This document shows positions 51,268 to 61,946 of a stretch of DNA of 64,000 nucleotides, piece after piece; the stretch's first letter is position 1, and each line of letters starts with the position of its first letter. The notes beneath the pieces were generated by a model that worked only from the letters and a program-made list of their open reading frames with translations, was not told the origin of the DNA and searched no databases. The DNA is taken from the NCBI RefSeq assembly GCF_011078175.1, contig NZ_JAALCJ010000007.1, positions 62,001 to 126,000 on the forward strand. Reading direction: 5' to 3'. Source of the DNA: Enterobacter cloacae (GTDB lineage: Bacteria; Pseudomonadota; Gammaproteobacteria; Enterobacterales; Enterobacteriaceae). The position numbers were made by a program, and so were the translations under genes.

Positions 51268-52466
51268 AACCACGGCTATATCAACTGACGATCGCTTTGA
51301 GCCTCATCTCTTTGATGCTGGCATTAGTCAGTTCAGGGAAGCAAAGAGAGTTTTTCTATATTGCTATTTACGTCAGTATTATTGGCCTGGCTTTCGAATA
51401 TAAAAAAATCACTCTGCGACCTTTTACTATAGCGCTGCCCATTCTGCTGATTGGATTACTTAACCTCGGCTGGTACTTAACCTATGAGTATCATAACGAG
51501 GGCCTCAACCTTTACAGTGACTACCTCGGTGCCAGCAAAAAGTTAATTTTAGCGAGCATCCTGATTTTCTATATAGATCGCTTTAAGTTTTACATCGACA
51601 AAGACACCTTCAAAAAACTTTTCTTTTTCGCAACGGCCTTAGGGTTTGTGCTCGCTACTGGATATGGCTTGTGGCAGGCCTCGCAAGGTATGACTCGCGT
51701 TGAGATGGCAATTAACCGTGCCACCGTTTCAGCCTATGTTTATTCTGTCCTGTCACTGGCTTTCGTATACAGTCTTTACCTTCAGCGGAAGGTGAAGCTG
51801 TATGTTGTCGCGGGTTTCACTGTATTAATCTCTTACTTCGTCATACTGTTGACGGGTACCCGTGCAGCGATGGGTTTATATCTGCTTCTGGCGATTGTGC
51901 TCACGCTGTATCATTTCAGAAGAATTCATCTTAAATCAGCCCTCATCTTTTTATGCATTGTTGCAGGCGTTGTAATCGTTAGCTACAAGCCATTGATTTC
52001 GCCGAAAATAAAACAAACCCAACGTGAGGTTGAACGTTATCAACAAGGCTATGACCGCACGTCACTTGGCGCACGTTTTTCGATGTGGACTGTCGGGATC
52101 GAGAATGGTCTTGCGCATCCGTTAGGGCAATCGCTGGAACAGCGTGAAGCCTGGACGCGACACTATATTAAAGACGGACATCCCCACCTTAGCAGCGCGC
52201 TGGAATACATCAAAGTCCACCTGCATAATGAATTTATTGAGAAATACTCTTTGCAGGGGATCCCCGGCGTGGTGGTAATGCTCTTTTTCTTCATTTCGAT
52301 GATTGTGTATGCCCTACGAAACAGAAACGCACTGCTGCTGACGTCGATGCTTCTGTTGCTTTTGTATGGACTGACGGATGTCATACTGCTCAGTTCAGAA
52401 GCTTTAATCTTCTTTATGATTTTGTTTGCGTTAAGTACACCTTTCTCACAAACAAAGCAGCAATAA
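51255..52466 (+). CDS. waaL: O-antigen ligase WaaL
   Basis: Inner-membrane ligase that transfers polymerised O antigen (and in some enterics ECA) from undecaprenyl-PP to the LPS core on the periplasmic side. The 403-residue protein has about 12 membrane spans and one large periplasmic loop (about 245-335). Landmarks are LLTGTRAAMG around Arg203 and the ligase signature HLHNEF at residues 322-327. AT-rich compared with the flanks. WaaL proteins are highly variable, so the call rests on topology, these motifs and location. Confidence 0.88.
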   Translation: MEKIKPRLYQLTIALSLISLMLALVSSGKQREFFYIAIYVSIIGLAFEYKKITLRPFTIALPILLIGLLNLGWYLTYEYHNEGLNLYSDYLGASKKLILASILIFYIDRFKFYIDKDTFKKLFFFATALGFVLATGYGLWQASQGMTRVEMAINRATVSAYVYSVLSLAFVYSLYLQRKVKLYVVAGFTVLISYFVILLTGTRAAMGLYLLLAIVLTLYHFRRIHLKSALIFLCIVAGVVIVSYKPLISPKIKQTQREVERYQQGYDRTSLGARFSMWTVGIENGLAHPLGQSLEQREAWTRHYIKDGHPHLSSALEYIKVHLHNEFIEKYSLQGIPGVVVMLFFFISMIVYALRNRNALLLTSMLLLLLYGLTDVILLSSEALIFFMILFALSTPFSQTKQQ

Positions 52467-52468
52467 CA

Positions 52469-52491
52469 AATATGCCCGCCTGGCGGGCATA
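52469..52491. terminator. Terminator between waaL and the deacetylase gene
   Basis: Stem TATGCCCGCC/GGCGGGCATA with a minimal loop, placed between convergent genes whose stops are 26 bases apart. The T run to the right (from 52496) would serve the plus-strand waaL transcript. Confidence 0.8.
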
Positions 52492-52492
52492 A

Positions 52493-53446
52493 CTATTTTT
52501 TGTACTGGTAAAACTCCGCCAACGTCATCCCCACGGTCTTATCGGCTAACCAGGTAAAGAGCTGTTCCAGATCCTGATATAGCCCCTCAATCGCTGCCTC
52601 GTCTTTAAAAGTAGGGCTCCCGCCTGGCATGAATTCTGACGAGTGAAGCATGAACTCCACGTAGTCATTTCCCTGAGACAGGCACTGCTGCGCCACCTTA
52701 ATCATCTCCGGCGCATTGCCTCCTGACGGGCGTAACCAGTTAACTGACGGAGAACGGTATTTACCGCGCAGACGATCATAACCTTGCTTCAGGGAATTCA
52801 GCCATGCCGGGTGTTTATACTGGATGCTCATCGGCACTTCGAGTAACGGGCTGTTTCCCGGCCGGGAAATGTCGTCTACGTCCAAAAAGTAGGCGCGTTC
52901 GGGAAAATGCTGATAATTCGTTCCGCCATTACCCTGCGGAGCGCCTTTTGCATTGCGCCAGTTCACGCGCGGCGTAACGGAACAATCTACCTGATAACCC
53001 AGCTCAATCAGCAATTGGGCGTAACGGCTGTCGAATGCCCAGCGCCCGGCGCGGTGGCTGAGCATTTTTGTCTGGAAAGTCTCTTCCAGTAAGCGGGTCA
53101 TAAAGAGCACTTTCTCACGCATGACCTCGTCTGAGAACTCAATCAGATAAGGCTGCCAGCGCCAGTCATCACCGGTAAGATCGTGCTCCGGAGGGCTGTT
53201 CCAGGCATGGAGATGCATTCCCACCTCACCCTGGCCGCGGGCGATTACCTCTTTAGCGAACTCAATAAATACCGGTTCGACGGCCATCTCGTAGTTCGTC
53301 AACCAGACGGGCTTAAAGCCGAAACGTTCACAAAGCGCCTGGAACCGCGCCAGATAGCGCGCGTTTTCCGTTTTGATCACCCGGTGGTTCTGCCAGAGAT
53401 TATCCCCTTCGGTATCGATCGTGATGATAAACGCTGGTTTTTTCAT
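52493..53446 (-). CDS. Polysaccharide deacetylase-like protein of the LPS core locus (WabN-like)
   Basis: A 317-residue cytosolic protein in the polysaccharide deacetylase/NodB-like superfamily. Seen are the FIITIDTEGDN start (acidic metal site near Asp10), HLHAWNSPP, the SHRAGRWAFD segment near 130 and EFMLHSSEFMPGGSP near 270. The Klebsiella core locus encodes WabN, which deacetylates GlcNAc added by WabH; this gene is a good candidate for the same role because a wabH-like gene lies nearby. The start at 53446 (MKKPAFIITIDTEG) is preferred over an ATG 14 codons upstream. It is the only minus-strand gene in the core locus. Confidence 0.65.
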   Translation of the reverse strand: MKKPAFIITIDTEGDNLWQNHRVIKTENARYLARFQALCERFGFKPVWLTNYEMAVEPVFIEFAKEVIARGQGEVGMHLHAWNSPPEHDLTGDDWRWQPYLIEFSDEVMREKVLFMTRLLEETFQTKMLSHRAGRWAFDSRYAQLLIELGYQVDCSVTPRVNWRNAKGAPQGNGGTNYQHFPERAYFLDVDDISRPGNSPLLEVPMSIQYKHPAWLNSLKQGYDRLRGKYRSPSVNWLRPSGGNAPEMIKVAQQCLSQGNDYVEFMLHSSEFMPGGSPTFKDEAAIEGLYQDLEQLFTWLADKTVGMTLAEFYQYKK

Positions 53447-53596
53447 AATGAGTCCGCAAGACAAAATAGTTAGCGCTATGTTACGCACGCCCGAAAGCCT
53501 GAGTAAACCCTTCCAGGGAAATTCCTGACATTATGGAGAAAGAGTGCAAGTCGTTATCAGGTCTATTAGAATTGCCAATAGTACAACGCCGATAAG

Positions 53597-54667
53597 ATGA
53601 TGATGAATAACTTACCCGACACGCCTGATTTGCGCATTTTACTGATCAAACTTCGCCATCATGGTGACATGTTACTCACCACCCCCGTCATCAATTCATT
53701 ACGCCAGAAATGGCCTGAAGCCCAAATCGATGTGCTTCTCTATGAAGAGACGCGAGACATGCTCGCCGCGCATCCGGCAATCGGGACGATCTATGGTATC
53801 GATCGTAAATGGAAGCAGTTGGGGACGCTGAAGCACCTGCAAAAAGAGTGGCAGTTGCTTCGTGCTTTACGCGCTCAGCATTATCATCTGGTGATCAATC
53901 TTGCCGATCAGTGGCGCAGCGCGATTGTTACCCGCTTCACCGGCGCACCGGTTCGGCTCGGGTTCGCTTTTAACAAGCGCAATAATCTCTTCTGGCGTTT
54001 TTGCCATAATGAACGTGTCTCTGTCACCCGTCATCAGTCGCTGCACACCGTTGAACAGAATCTCTCCATACTTTCAGCGCTGCCGGTAATGGCCAACCCT
54101 ACCGTGACCATGGCTTACAGCGCGGATGACTGGCATCACGCTCACCAAAAGCTGACGCAAAAGGGCGTGGGAGAACGCTACATCGTGATTCAACCCACTT
54201 CACGCTGGTTCTTTAAGTGCTGGGACGAAGGCAAAATGGCGCAAACTATCGCCGCGTTGCAGCAGGACGGCCATACCATCGTCCTTACGGCGGGACCGGA
54301 TAAAAAAGAGCTGGCGATGATTGACCGCATTCTTGCCGCCTCCCCGCAGACGGGTGTTGTATCGCTGGCAGGACAGTTAACCCTGCGCCAGCTGGCCTCG
54401 CTAATCGATCACGCGATCCTGTTCATCGGCGTTGACTCCGTCCCCATGCACATGGCCGCCGCCCTTCAGACGCCCTGCGTGGCGCTGTTTGGCCCGTCAA
54501 AATTGACGTTCTGGTCGCCATGGCAGGTTAACGGCGAGGTCGTCTGGGCAGGTAACTACGGCCCGCTTCCCAACCCTGACGCCATTGATACAAAAACGAC
54601 GGAACGTTATCTCGACGCCATCCCCGTTGATGCTGTCGTCTCCGCCGCAAGGAGATACCTGCAATGA
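53597..54667 (+). CDS. waaQ: LPS heptosyltransferase III (WaaQ family)
   Basis: GT9 enzyme expected to add a branch heptose to inner-core heptose II. The 356-residue protein begins LRILLIKLRHHGDMLLTTPVI (13-33, quoted in part) with the family Asp in HHGDML. It carries VIQPTSRWFFKCWDEGKMA and FIGVDSVPMHMAAALQTPC, which are WaaQ-type. Three ATG codons are in tandem; the first is given. It overlaps wabG by four bases. No ops/RfaH element of the E. coli waaQ operon was found in the 150 bases upstream. Confidence 0.88.
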   Translation: MMMNNLPDTPDLRILLIKLRHHGDMLLTTPVINSLRQKWPEAQIDVLLYEETRDMLAAHPAIGTIYGIDRKWKQLGTLKHLQKEWQLLRALRAQHYHLVINLADQWRSAIVTRFTGAPVRLGFAFNKRNNLFWRFCHNERVSVTRHQSLHTVEQNLSILSALPVMANPTVTMAYSADDWHHAHQKLTQKGVGERYIVIQPTSRWFFKCWDEGKMAQTIAALQQDGHTIVLTAGPDKKELAMIDRILAASPQTGVVSLAGQLTLRQLASLIDHAILFIGVDSVPMHMAAALQTPCVALFGPSKLTFWSPWQVNGEVVWAGNYGPLPNPDAIDTKTTERYLDAIPVDAVVSAARRYLQ

Positions 54668-55791
54668 AGCTTCATCGTCTGGCCATTGTGCGCCAAAAAT
54701 ATCGTCCGGATGGAGGAGCAGAACGTTTTGTCTCCAGGGCCCTTACCGCGCTGAGCAATCAAAATCTTGAGCTCAACGTCATCACCCGCGAGTGGCAGGG
54801 CGAAAAGCAGGACGACTGGCATATTCATATTTGCGATCCACGAAAGTGGGGGCGTATCAGCCGTGAGCGCGGCTTTGCACACGCCGCGCGCGCGCTGTGG
54901 CAGCAACAGCAGTTTGATATTGTCCAGAGCCACGAACGTATTCCGGGCTGCGATATTTACCGCGCCGGGGACGGTGTACATCGACGCTGGCTGCTACAGC
55001 GTACGCGTATTCTTCCCGCCTGGCGCGCGAAGCTGCTTATGCACGATCGCTATCACCGCTACGTGATGAACGCAGAACGTGAAATGTACCAGGCACCCGA
55101 GTTGAAAGCCGTTATCTGTAATGCGGAGATGATCAAGCGCGAAATCGTCGAAGACTTTGATATTGACGCAAAAAAGATACATGTGATTTATAATTCAATA
55201 GATTCCAGCCGCTTCGTTCCGGCAGAAGAGAGACAGCGCGCTGTACTACGTCAGCAATTTGGCTTACCCGCTGATGCCGTCATTTTCTGCTTCGTGGGTT
55301 CAGGATTTGAACGCAAGGGGCTGGCAAGCGCTATTCGGGCTATAGCAGGAACCTCGGCGTGGCTGGTTGTGGTCGGTCAGGATAAAGCGGAAAGCCGTTA
55401 TCGCGACCTCGCCCGTTCATTAGGCTGTGAGGGGCAAATCCGTTTCCTGGGGATGCAAAAAGAGACGCTGCCATTTTATCAGCTTTCTGATGGTTTACTG
55501 CTGCCGACGCTGTATGATCCTTTCCCTAACGTCATACTTGAAGCAATGGCCTGTGGATTGCCCGTCATTACGTCAGAGAGTTGCGGTGGTTCAGAATTTA
55601 TTGAGCAAGGTCAGAACGGGTTTTACTGTGATGCACTTGATATCCACACATTGAAGGAGGCCGTGATGTCCATCCCTTCACTGGAAAAAAATAACACTAT
55701 GGGGCTTGCGGCGCGTGAACGCGTCAGAGAAGCAACCCCTGAAAAACTATCAAGTCAGCTTATTTCGCTTTATCAAAAATTACTGGATTAA
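54664..55791 (+). CDS. wabG: Core glycosyltransferase, WabG type (galacturonic acid transferase)
   Basis: GT4 transferase of 375 residues. Its start, LAIVRQKYRPDGGAERFVSR, and the segments NVITREWQG, HICDPRKWGRISRERGF and CDIYRAGDGVHRRWL are those of Klebsiella WabG, not of E. coli WaaG. Klebsiella WabG adds galacturonic acid to heptose II, and the resulting charge takes the place of heptose phosphates. The donor-binding segment DPFPNVILEAMACGLPVI lies near residue 290. It overlaps waaQ by four bases. The symbol is from recall of the family, not from a search. Confidence 0.85.
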   Translation: MKLHRLAIVRQKYRPDGGAERFVSRALTALSNQNLELNVITREWQGEKQDDWHIHICDPRKWGRISRERGFAHAARALWQQQQFDIVQSHERIPGCDIYRAGDGVHRRWLLQRTRILPAWRAKLLMHDRYHRYVMNAEREMYQAPELKAVICNAEMIKREIVEDFDIDAKKIHVIYNSIDSSRFVPAEERQRAVLRQQFGLPADAVIFCFVGSGFERKGLASAIRAIAGTSAWLVVVGQDKAESRYRDLARSLGCEGQIRFLGMQKETLPFYQLSDGLLLPTLYDPFPNVILEAMACGLPVITSESCGGSEFIEQGQNGFYCDALDIHTLKEAVMSIPSLEKNNTMGLAARERVREATPEKLSSQLISLYQKLLD

Positions 55792-55793
55792 TA

Positions 55794-56894
55794 ATGCGCA
55801 TCCTAATGATTATTGATGGTTTACCCGGTGGGGGAGCCGAAAAAACGGTTCTCACCCTCTCCAGCGGACTGACAGAACTGGGGCATCAGGTCACCCTTTT
55901 CTCCTTACGGAAGGTGTGCGACTACGCCATTCCGGAAGGCATCGATTTTCAGATTGTGCAGGATACCTGTAAAAAACCCTGGCGGAAGGTGACCGAGATC
56001 CCGCGTCGCGCCCGTTTGCTGGATCGCGCCATCAAGCAGGCAGAACGCAGCGGTAAATTTGACGTCGTCTTCTCGCATCTGCATAAAACCGACCGTATCG
56101 TGGCGCACAGCCGCGTGCTGGATCGGGATAAGGTCTGGTTCTGCGTACACGGGATGTTCTCCTTCTCCTATTTACGTCATCGCACAGGGCTTTCTCGCTG
56201 GTTTAAGCATTATAAAATTCGTCATACCTATGAAAACCGCAACGTGGTGGCGGTATCCGGCGCCGTGCTGCACGATCTCGCTGAAGTACTTGCTATCCCC
56301 CTGCGGCGCAAGGCGGTTATCCATAACCCCTTTGATATTCCAGAAATTCAGCGCCTGGCGGAAGCGCCTTTTGAGATGCAGGGGCAGGATTACATCATCC
56401 ACGTTGGCCGTTTTCATGAACACAAACGTCACGACCGGCTGCTGCGGGCATTCGCGCTGAGCAAGATCGATGCATCACTGGTGTTGATGGGCAAAGGTTC
56501 TGACGCGAAAATAGACCAGCTCAAACAGCTTGCCGCTAAGCTGGGAATTGAAAACAAGATCGTCTTCCGCCCGTTCGAAACCAATCCCTACCCATGGATC
56601 AAAGGGGCACGGCTTTTAGTGTTAAGTTCTGACTGCGAAGGTTTTGGTAATGTACTGGTAGAGTCCATTATCTGTCAGACCCCACCGGTGAGTACAAACT
56701 GCCCTGGCGGCCCGGCTGAGATCCTTACTGGCCCCCTGGCGCGTGGTCTGACCGCGTTAACCGACGAATCCCTGGCGAAAACACTGGCAGAACTGTATGC
56801 CTCTCCGCCGGTTGTTGATCGTGAAACGATCGCATCGTTCGGTATCAACGCCATTTGCCAGCAATACATTGCTTTGGTCGACAACCAAAAATAA
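55794..56894 (+). CDS. wabH: Core glycosyltransferase, WabH type (N-acetylglucosaminyltransferase)
   Basis: GT4 transferase of 366 residues. It begins MRILMIIDGLPGGGAEKTVL and carries SLRKVCDYAIPEGIDFQIV, FSHLHKTDRI and the donor signature SSDCEGFGNVLVESI near 280-295. These match my memory of Klebsiella WabH, which adds GlcNAc to the galacturonic acid placed by WabG. It starts two bases after the wabG stop. A WabN-like deacetylase encoded nearby on the other strand would complete the GlcN residue. The assignment is by recall and context. Confidence 0.75.
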   Translation: MRILMIIDGLPGGGAEKTVLTLSSGLTELGHQVTLFSLRKVCDYAIPEGIDFQIVQDTCKKPWRKVTEIPRRARLLDRAIKQAERSGKFDVVFSHLHKTDRIVAHSRVLDRDKVWFCVHGMFSFSYLRHRTGLSRWFKHYKIRHTYENRNVVAVSGAVLHDLAEVLAIPLRRKAVIHNPFDIPEIQRLAEAPFEMQGQDYIIHVGRFHEHKRHDRLLRAFALSKIDASLVLMGKGSDAKIDQLKQLAAKLGIENKIVFRPFETNPYPWIKGARLLVLSSDCEGFGNVLVESIICQTPPVSTNCPGGPAEILTGPLARGLTALTDESLAKTLAELYASPPVVDRETIASFGINAICQQYIALVDNQK

Positions 56895-56905
56895 TCAGGT
56901 TTCAT

Positions 56906-57895
56906 ATGCAAAATTCAGCGCCTTTATTAAGCGTGGTGGTTGCCGTTTATAACGGTGAAGCTTTTCTCGATCAGTTCTTTACCTGCCTTATAAATCAACA
57001 TATCGACAGTATGGAAGTCATCATCGTGAATGACGGCTCCACCGATCGTTCTATGCAGATTGTCGAAAAATGGCGCGCAAAGCTGCCACAGATGCAGGTT
57101 ATTGAACAACCTAATCAGGGCGTGTCCATCGCGCGTAATACCGGCCTGGCCGTTGCGACCGGTCAATATCTCTCTTTCCCGGATATTGATGATGTCTTCA
57201 AACCCGGCATGTATCAGCGTCTGCTGGATATGGCCGTCACGCAGAACCTGGATGTCGCCACCTGCAATGGCAACTACGTCTGGGAAAATAACAAAAAACC
57301 GTCTCGCCCTATCTTCCCTGAAGATAAGCTCGCCTCAACGGGCGTCATGAATGGCGCAGCATGGTTAAAAAAGGCGCTGGATTCACGTAAGTTCCTGCAT
57401 GTGACCTGGCTGAATATCTATCGTCACGAATTTATTCGTCAGCACGGCTTCCGTTTCGAGCCAGGCCTGCGCCATCAGGATATCCCGTGGACTACCGAGG
57501 TGCTGCTTGCCGCGGAACGCGTTCAGTACACCAGCGAACGCTTTTACGACTACTACATACACTCCGCCTCGGTATCGCACACCCCGGATAATGACGACAC
57601 GCTAATTCGCTCCGCGCGTCATTACATGAAGATCCTGAAGATGCTTGATGCCATTAACCAGCGTTACCCGGATAAAGTGAAAAATATCCCTGCATGCCAC
57701 TGGCAAATCGCCAAAGAGGGCCTGGGAATTATTCATACCTTCGACAACATGAAGGATGAGGCGAAGAAATCAATGATAATCAAAGAGTTCTTCGACACCG
57801 GGATCTGGACGCTCATCTGGAAAAGTGCCAAAAGCCCGCGTTTGCGCTGGCGCCTGGGCCGACGCTACTTCCGTTTAAAACGGTATCTGGCATAA
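56906..57895 (+). CDS. Glycosyltransferase family 2 protein of the LPS core locus
   Basis: A 329-residue GT-A transferase with LLSVVVAVYNGEAFLDQF at the start, IIVNDGSTDRS, the donor/metal motif DIDD at residues 93-96 and a basic C-terminal tail. The start at 56906 has an AGGT ribosome site; the frame is open upstream, but that part overlaps wabH. It lies 11 bases after wabH and 66 bases before waaA. It may add an outer core sugar after WabH; donor unknown. Confidence 0.75.
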   Translation: MQNSAPLLSVVVAVYNGEAFLDQFFTCLINQHIDSMEVIIVNDGSTDRSMQIVEKWRAKLPQMQVIEQPNQGVSIARNTGLAVATGQYLSFPDIDDVFKPGMYQRLLDMAVTQNLDVATCNGNYVWENNKKPSRPIFPEDKLASTGVMNGAAWLKKALDSRKFLHVTWLNIYRHEFIRQHGFRFEPGLRHQDIPWTTEVLLAAERVQYTSERFYDYYIHSASVSHTPDNDDTLIRSARHYMKILKMLDAINQRYPDKVKNIPACHWQIAKEGLGIIHTFDNMKDEAKKSMIIKEFFDTGIWTLIWKSAKSPRLRWRLGRRYFRLKRYLA

Positions 57896-57961
57896 GAGAT
57901 AGCTTTAGCACGCTTAAATGCTTAGAATTTCCCGGCCGAAACTAAAAAAACGGATAATCGC

Positions 57962-59236
57962 TTGGAATTGTTGTATACCGCCCTGCTCTACATCATTCAG
58001 CCACTGGTGTGGCTGCGACTGTTGCTTCGTAGCCGTAAAGCGCCTGCGTACCGTAAACGCTGGGCCGAACGCTATGGCTACTGCCGCAATAAAGTGGCGC
58101 CGGACGGTATTCTGCTGCATTCCGTGTCAGTCGGGGAAACGCTGGCCGCCATTCCACTGGTACGTGCCTTGCGCCACCGTTATCCGTCACTGCCCATCAC
58201 CGTCACCACGATGACGCCAACCGGCTCAGAGCGCGTGATGTCTGCCTTCGGTAAAGACGTGCATCACGTCTACCTGCCGTACGATCTCCCTTGCGCCATG
58301 AACCGTTTCCTGAATACCGTGCGCCCTAAACTGGTGATCGTCATGGAAACCGAACTGTGGCCGAATATGATTTCCGCCCTCCATGCCCGTAAAATTCCTT
58401 TGGTTATTGCCAATGCGCGTCTGTCAGAACGCTCGGCGAAAGGGTACGGCAAGCTGGGTAAATTTATGCATCGCCTGCTCAGCAAAATCACGCTGATCGC
58501 CGCGCAGAACGAAGAAGATGCCGCGCGCTTTATCGCCCTTGGCCTGAAGCGCAACCAGCTTGCGGTCACGGGTAGCCTGAAGTTCGATATTTCCGTCACC
58601 CCTGAACTCGCCGCCCGGGCGGTAACGCTGCGTCGTCAGTGGGCGCCGCGTCGCCAGGTATGGATTGCTACCAGCACACATGACGGCGAAGAAGCCATTA
58701 TTCTTCAGGCCCATCGCCAGCTGCTGGAAAAATTCCCTGATTTACTGCTGATTCTGGTTCCTCGCCATCCGGAGCGTTTTAAGGATGCCCGCGAGATGGT
58801 GCAAAAAGGCGGTTTCAGCTTCACCCTGCGCAGCAGCGGCGAAATCCCCTCTGGCAGCACGCAGGTGGTGATTGGCGATACGATGGGCGAACTGATGCTG
58901 CTGTACGGTATTGCAGACCTCGCCTTTGTTGGCGGCAGCCTGGTGGAGCGCGGTGGTCATAACCCGCTGGAGCCGGCAGCCCACGCCATTCCCGTGTTGA
59001 TGGGGCCACACACCTTTAACTTCAAAGACATCTGCGCGAAATTGCAGCAGGCCGATGGTTTAATTACCGTGACCGACGCGGATTCGGTGGTCAAAGAGGT
59101 TTCTACCCTTCTGACTGACGAAGATTACCGTCTGTGGTACGGTCGTCACGCCGTTGAAGTCCTGCATCAGAACCAGGGCGCACTGACCCGTCTGCTGCAA
59201 CTTCTGCAACCTTACCTGCCGCAGCGGAGCCACTAA
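57962..59236 (+). CDS. waaA: Kdo transferase WaaA
   Basis: Membrane-associated GT30 enzyme that adds two Kdo residues to lipid IVA. The 424-residue protein has an N-terminal membrane anchor (about 1-22), then RKRWAERYG and the catalytic Glu59 in [12 protein letters not shown]. The C-terminal donor domain has [19 protein letters not shown] and [11 protein letters not shown]. The start seems to be TTG at 57962; there is no ATG near the conserved N-terminus ELLYTALLY. The gene overlaps waaE by one base. Confidence 0.95.
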   Translation: MELLYTALLYIIQPLVWLRLLLRSRKAPAYRKRWAERYGYCRNKVAPDGILLHSVSVGETLAAIPLVRALRHRYPSLPITVTTMTPTGSERVMSAFGKDVHHVYLPYDLPCAMNRFLNTVRPKLVIVMETELWPNMISALHARKIPLVIANARLSERSAKGYGKLGKFMHRLLSKITLIAAQNEEDAARFIALGLKRNQLAVTGSLKFDISVTPELAARAVTLRRQWAPRRQVWIATSTHDGEEAIILQAHRQLLEKFPDLLLILVPRHPERFKDAREMVQKGGFSFTLRSSGEIPSGSTQVVIGDTMGELMLLYGIADLAFVGGSLVERGGHNPLEPAAHAIPVLMGPHTFNFKDICAKLQQADGLITVTDADSVVKEVSTLLTDEDYRLWYGRHAVEVLHQNQGALTRLLQLLQPYLPQRSH

Positions 59237-60006
59237 TGTCAACGCGTCTGTCGGTCGTGATGATCGCCAAAAACGCCGCCGACCTGCTTCCGGATTGCCT
59301 GGCCTCTGTTGCCTGGGCTGACGAAATCGTTATTCTCGACTCCGGAAGTACGGACAACACGGTGGACGTTGCCCGTGCAGCCGGTGCAAAAGTCTTTACC
59401 AACACCGACTGGCAGGGCTACGGTATTCAGCGCCAGCGTGCGCAGGGTTACGCCACGGGTGATTACGTGCTGATGCTCGACACCGACGAGCGCGTCACCC
59501 CGGAACTTCGACAGGCCATTCAAACGGTACTTGCCGCGCCGCAGTCCGGCGCGGTTTACAGCATCGCGCGTCGTAACTATTTCCTGGGCCGCTTTATGCG
59601 CCACAGCGGCTGGTATCCCGACCGCGTGATGCGCCTCTATGCGCGCGAGCGTTATCAGTACAACGACAACCTGGTCCATGAGTCGCTGGCCTGCGATAAC
59701 GCTCAGGTCATCCCCCTGGCGGGCGATCTGCTTCACCTGACCTGCCGCGATTTCGCCAGCTTCCAGCGTAAACAGCTCAACTATGCCACCGCATGGGCGC
59801 AGGAACGCCACCAGCGCGGCAAGAAGGCCACGCTGACCGGCATCTTCACCCACACGCTGGGCGCGTTTCTGAAAACGCTGCTGCTGCGCGGCGGCGTGCT
59901 GGACGGCAAACAGGGCTGGTTACTGGCCGTAGTGAATGCACAGTATACTTTCAACAAATACACCGAGCTGTGGGCGCTGAACCGCGGCTACTCAGAGAAA
60001 ACGTGA
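59236..60006 (+). CDS. waaE: LPS core glucosyltransferase WaaE
   Basis: GT2 transferase of 256 residues. It has [30 protein letters not shown] and the DTDE metal motif at residues 82-85, then [18 protein letters not shown] and [13 protein letters not shown]. In Klebsiella and Serratia WaaE adds a beta-1,4-glucose to heptose I, which distinguishes their cores from that of E. coli K-12. Its placement between waaA and coaD is the typical Klebsiella/Enterobacter order. It overlaps waaA by one base and is three bases before coaD. Confidence 0.92.
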   Translation: MSTRLSVVMIAKNAADLLPDCLASVAWADEIVILDSGSTDNTVDVARAAGAKVFTNTDWQGYGIQRQRAQGYATGDYVLMLDTDERVTPELRQAIQTVLAAPQSGAVYSIARRNYFLGRFMRHSGWYPDRVMRLYARERYQYNDNLVHESLACDNAQVIPLAGDLLHLTCRDFASFQRKQLNYATAWAQERHQRGKKATLTGIFTHTLGAFLKTLLLRGGVLDGKQGWLLAVVNAQYTFNKYTELWALNRGYSEKT

Positions 60007-60489
<483 letters not shown>

Positions 60490-60491
60490 CC

Positions 60492-61301
60492 TTACTTCTG
60501 GCACTGACGGCAGTAGAACGTGGCTCGCTGGGCGTGCTTCGTGGCAATAATCGGCGTCCCGCAGGTCCTGCATGGCTCACCCTTACGGCCATAAACCTGC
60601 AACTCCTGCGCAAAATAGCCCGGCTTCCCGTCGCTTTGCAGGAAATCCTTCAGCGTCGTCCCGCCCTGCTCAATTGAGCGCAGCAGTACCGCTTTAATCA
60701 CTCTGACCAGCAGCTCGCACTCCTGCGCCGACAGCGAGGAGGCCAGCCGATCGGGATGGATCCCGGCGGCAAACAGCGATTCGCTGGCATAGATATTTCC
60801 CACGCCCACCACCAGCTTATTATCCATCAGCCAGGGCTTAATCGGGGTTTTCTTCTTTGCACACTTCTCTTTGAGATAATCCGCGTTAAACGCCTCAGAG
60901 AGCGGCTCAGGTCCGAGATGCGCCAGCACGTTGTGCCCTTCCAGCTCTTTAGTCCACAGCCATGCGCCAAAGCGACGCGGGTCAGTGTAACGCAGCACTT
61001 TGCCGTTACTCATCACCAGATCAACGTGGTCGTGCTTTTCCGCAGGCAATTCTTCGGTGAGGATGCGCAGACTGCCCGACATGCCCAGATGGATGATGAT
61101 CCAGCCGTCAGGCAGCTCCAGCAGCAGGTATTTCGCGCGGCGCTGCACGCTCAGGACGGGTTTATCGCTTAACGCGTGGATCTCATCGGAAACCGGCCAG
61201 CGCAGACGCCCGTTGCGAACGACAGCATGAAGAATAGTCGCGCCGACCAGATGCGGCTCAATACCGCGGCGGCTGGTCTCTACCTCAGGTAATTCAGGCA
61301 T
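60492..61301 (-). CDS. mutM: Formamidopyrimidine-DNA glycosylase
   Basis: Bifunctional base-excision repair glycosylase/AP lyase that removes 8-oxoguanine and FapyG. The 269-residue protein has the required Pro2-Glu3 catalytic start ([17 protein letters not shown]), the helix-two-turn-helix with [13 protein letters not shown] and a C-terminal zinc finger with Cys pairs CRTC and CRQC. It is convergent with coaD (two bases between stops) and downstream of rpmB-rpmG with a terminator between. Confidence 0.97.
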   Translation of the reverse strand: MPELPEVETSRRGIEPHLVGATILHAVVRNGRLRWPVSDEIHALSDKPVLSVQRRAKYLLLELPDGWIIIHLGMSGSLRILTEELPAEKHDHVDLVMSNGKVLRYTDPRRFGAWLWTKELEGHNVLAHLGPEPLSEAFNADYLKEKCAKKKTPIKPWLMDNKLVVGVGNIYASESLFAAGIHPDRLASSLSAQECELLVRVIKAVLLRSIEQGGTTLKDFLQSDGKPGYFAQELQVYGRKGEPCRTCGTPIIATKHAQRATFYCRQCQK

Positions 61302-61326
61302 GGTTCCTCCGTTGAGATGCAGAATG

Positions 61327-61355
61327 CAAAAAACCCCGCAGATGCGGGGTTTTTC
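61327..61355. terminator. Terminator after rpmG
   Basis: Stem AACCCCGCA/TGCGGGGTT with a minimal loop, followed by runs of T on both strands. It would end the rpmBG transcript, with some read-through into mutM likely as in E. coli. Confidence 0.88.
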
Positions 61356-61373
61356 AATACAAGGAGACTAAAA

Positions 61374-61544
<171 letters not shown>

Positions 61545-61563
61545 TTATTTCCTCTTTAAGTAC

Positions 61564-61821
<258 letters not shown>

Positions 61822-61946
61822 TTAGCTCGAGCTTCGTATGGGGTATCGGCGCCTCGTCAGGCTTTACAGCCCGGTCATCGCATAGTTCTATTGAACTCTC
61901 GATTGCCAGGCCCAAATGCCAAACCCGAGATTCTCAAAGGTGGCGT

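Noticed and set aside
53447-53596. Search for an ops/JUMPStart element (RfaH recruitment) upstream of waaQ
   Set aside because: No GGCGGTAG-type core was seen on the coding strand in this gap, so RfaH control cannot be claimed here.
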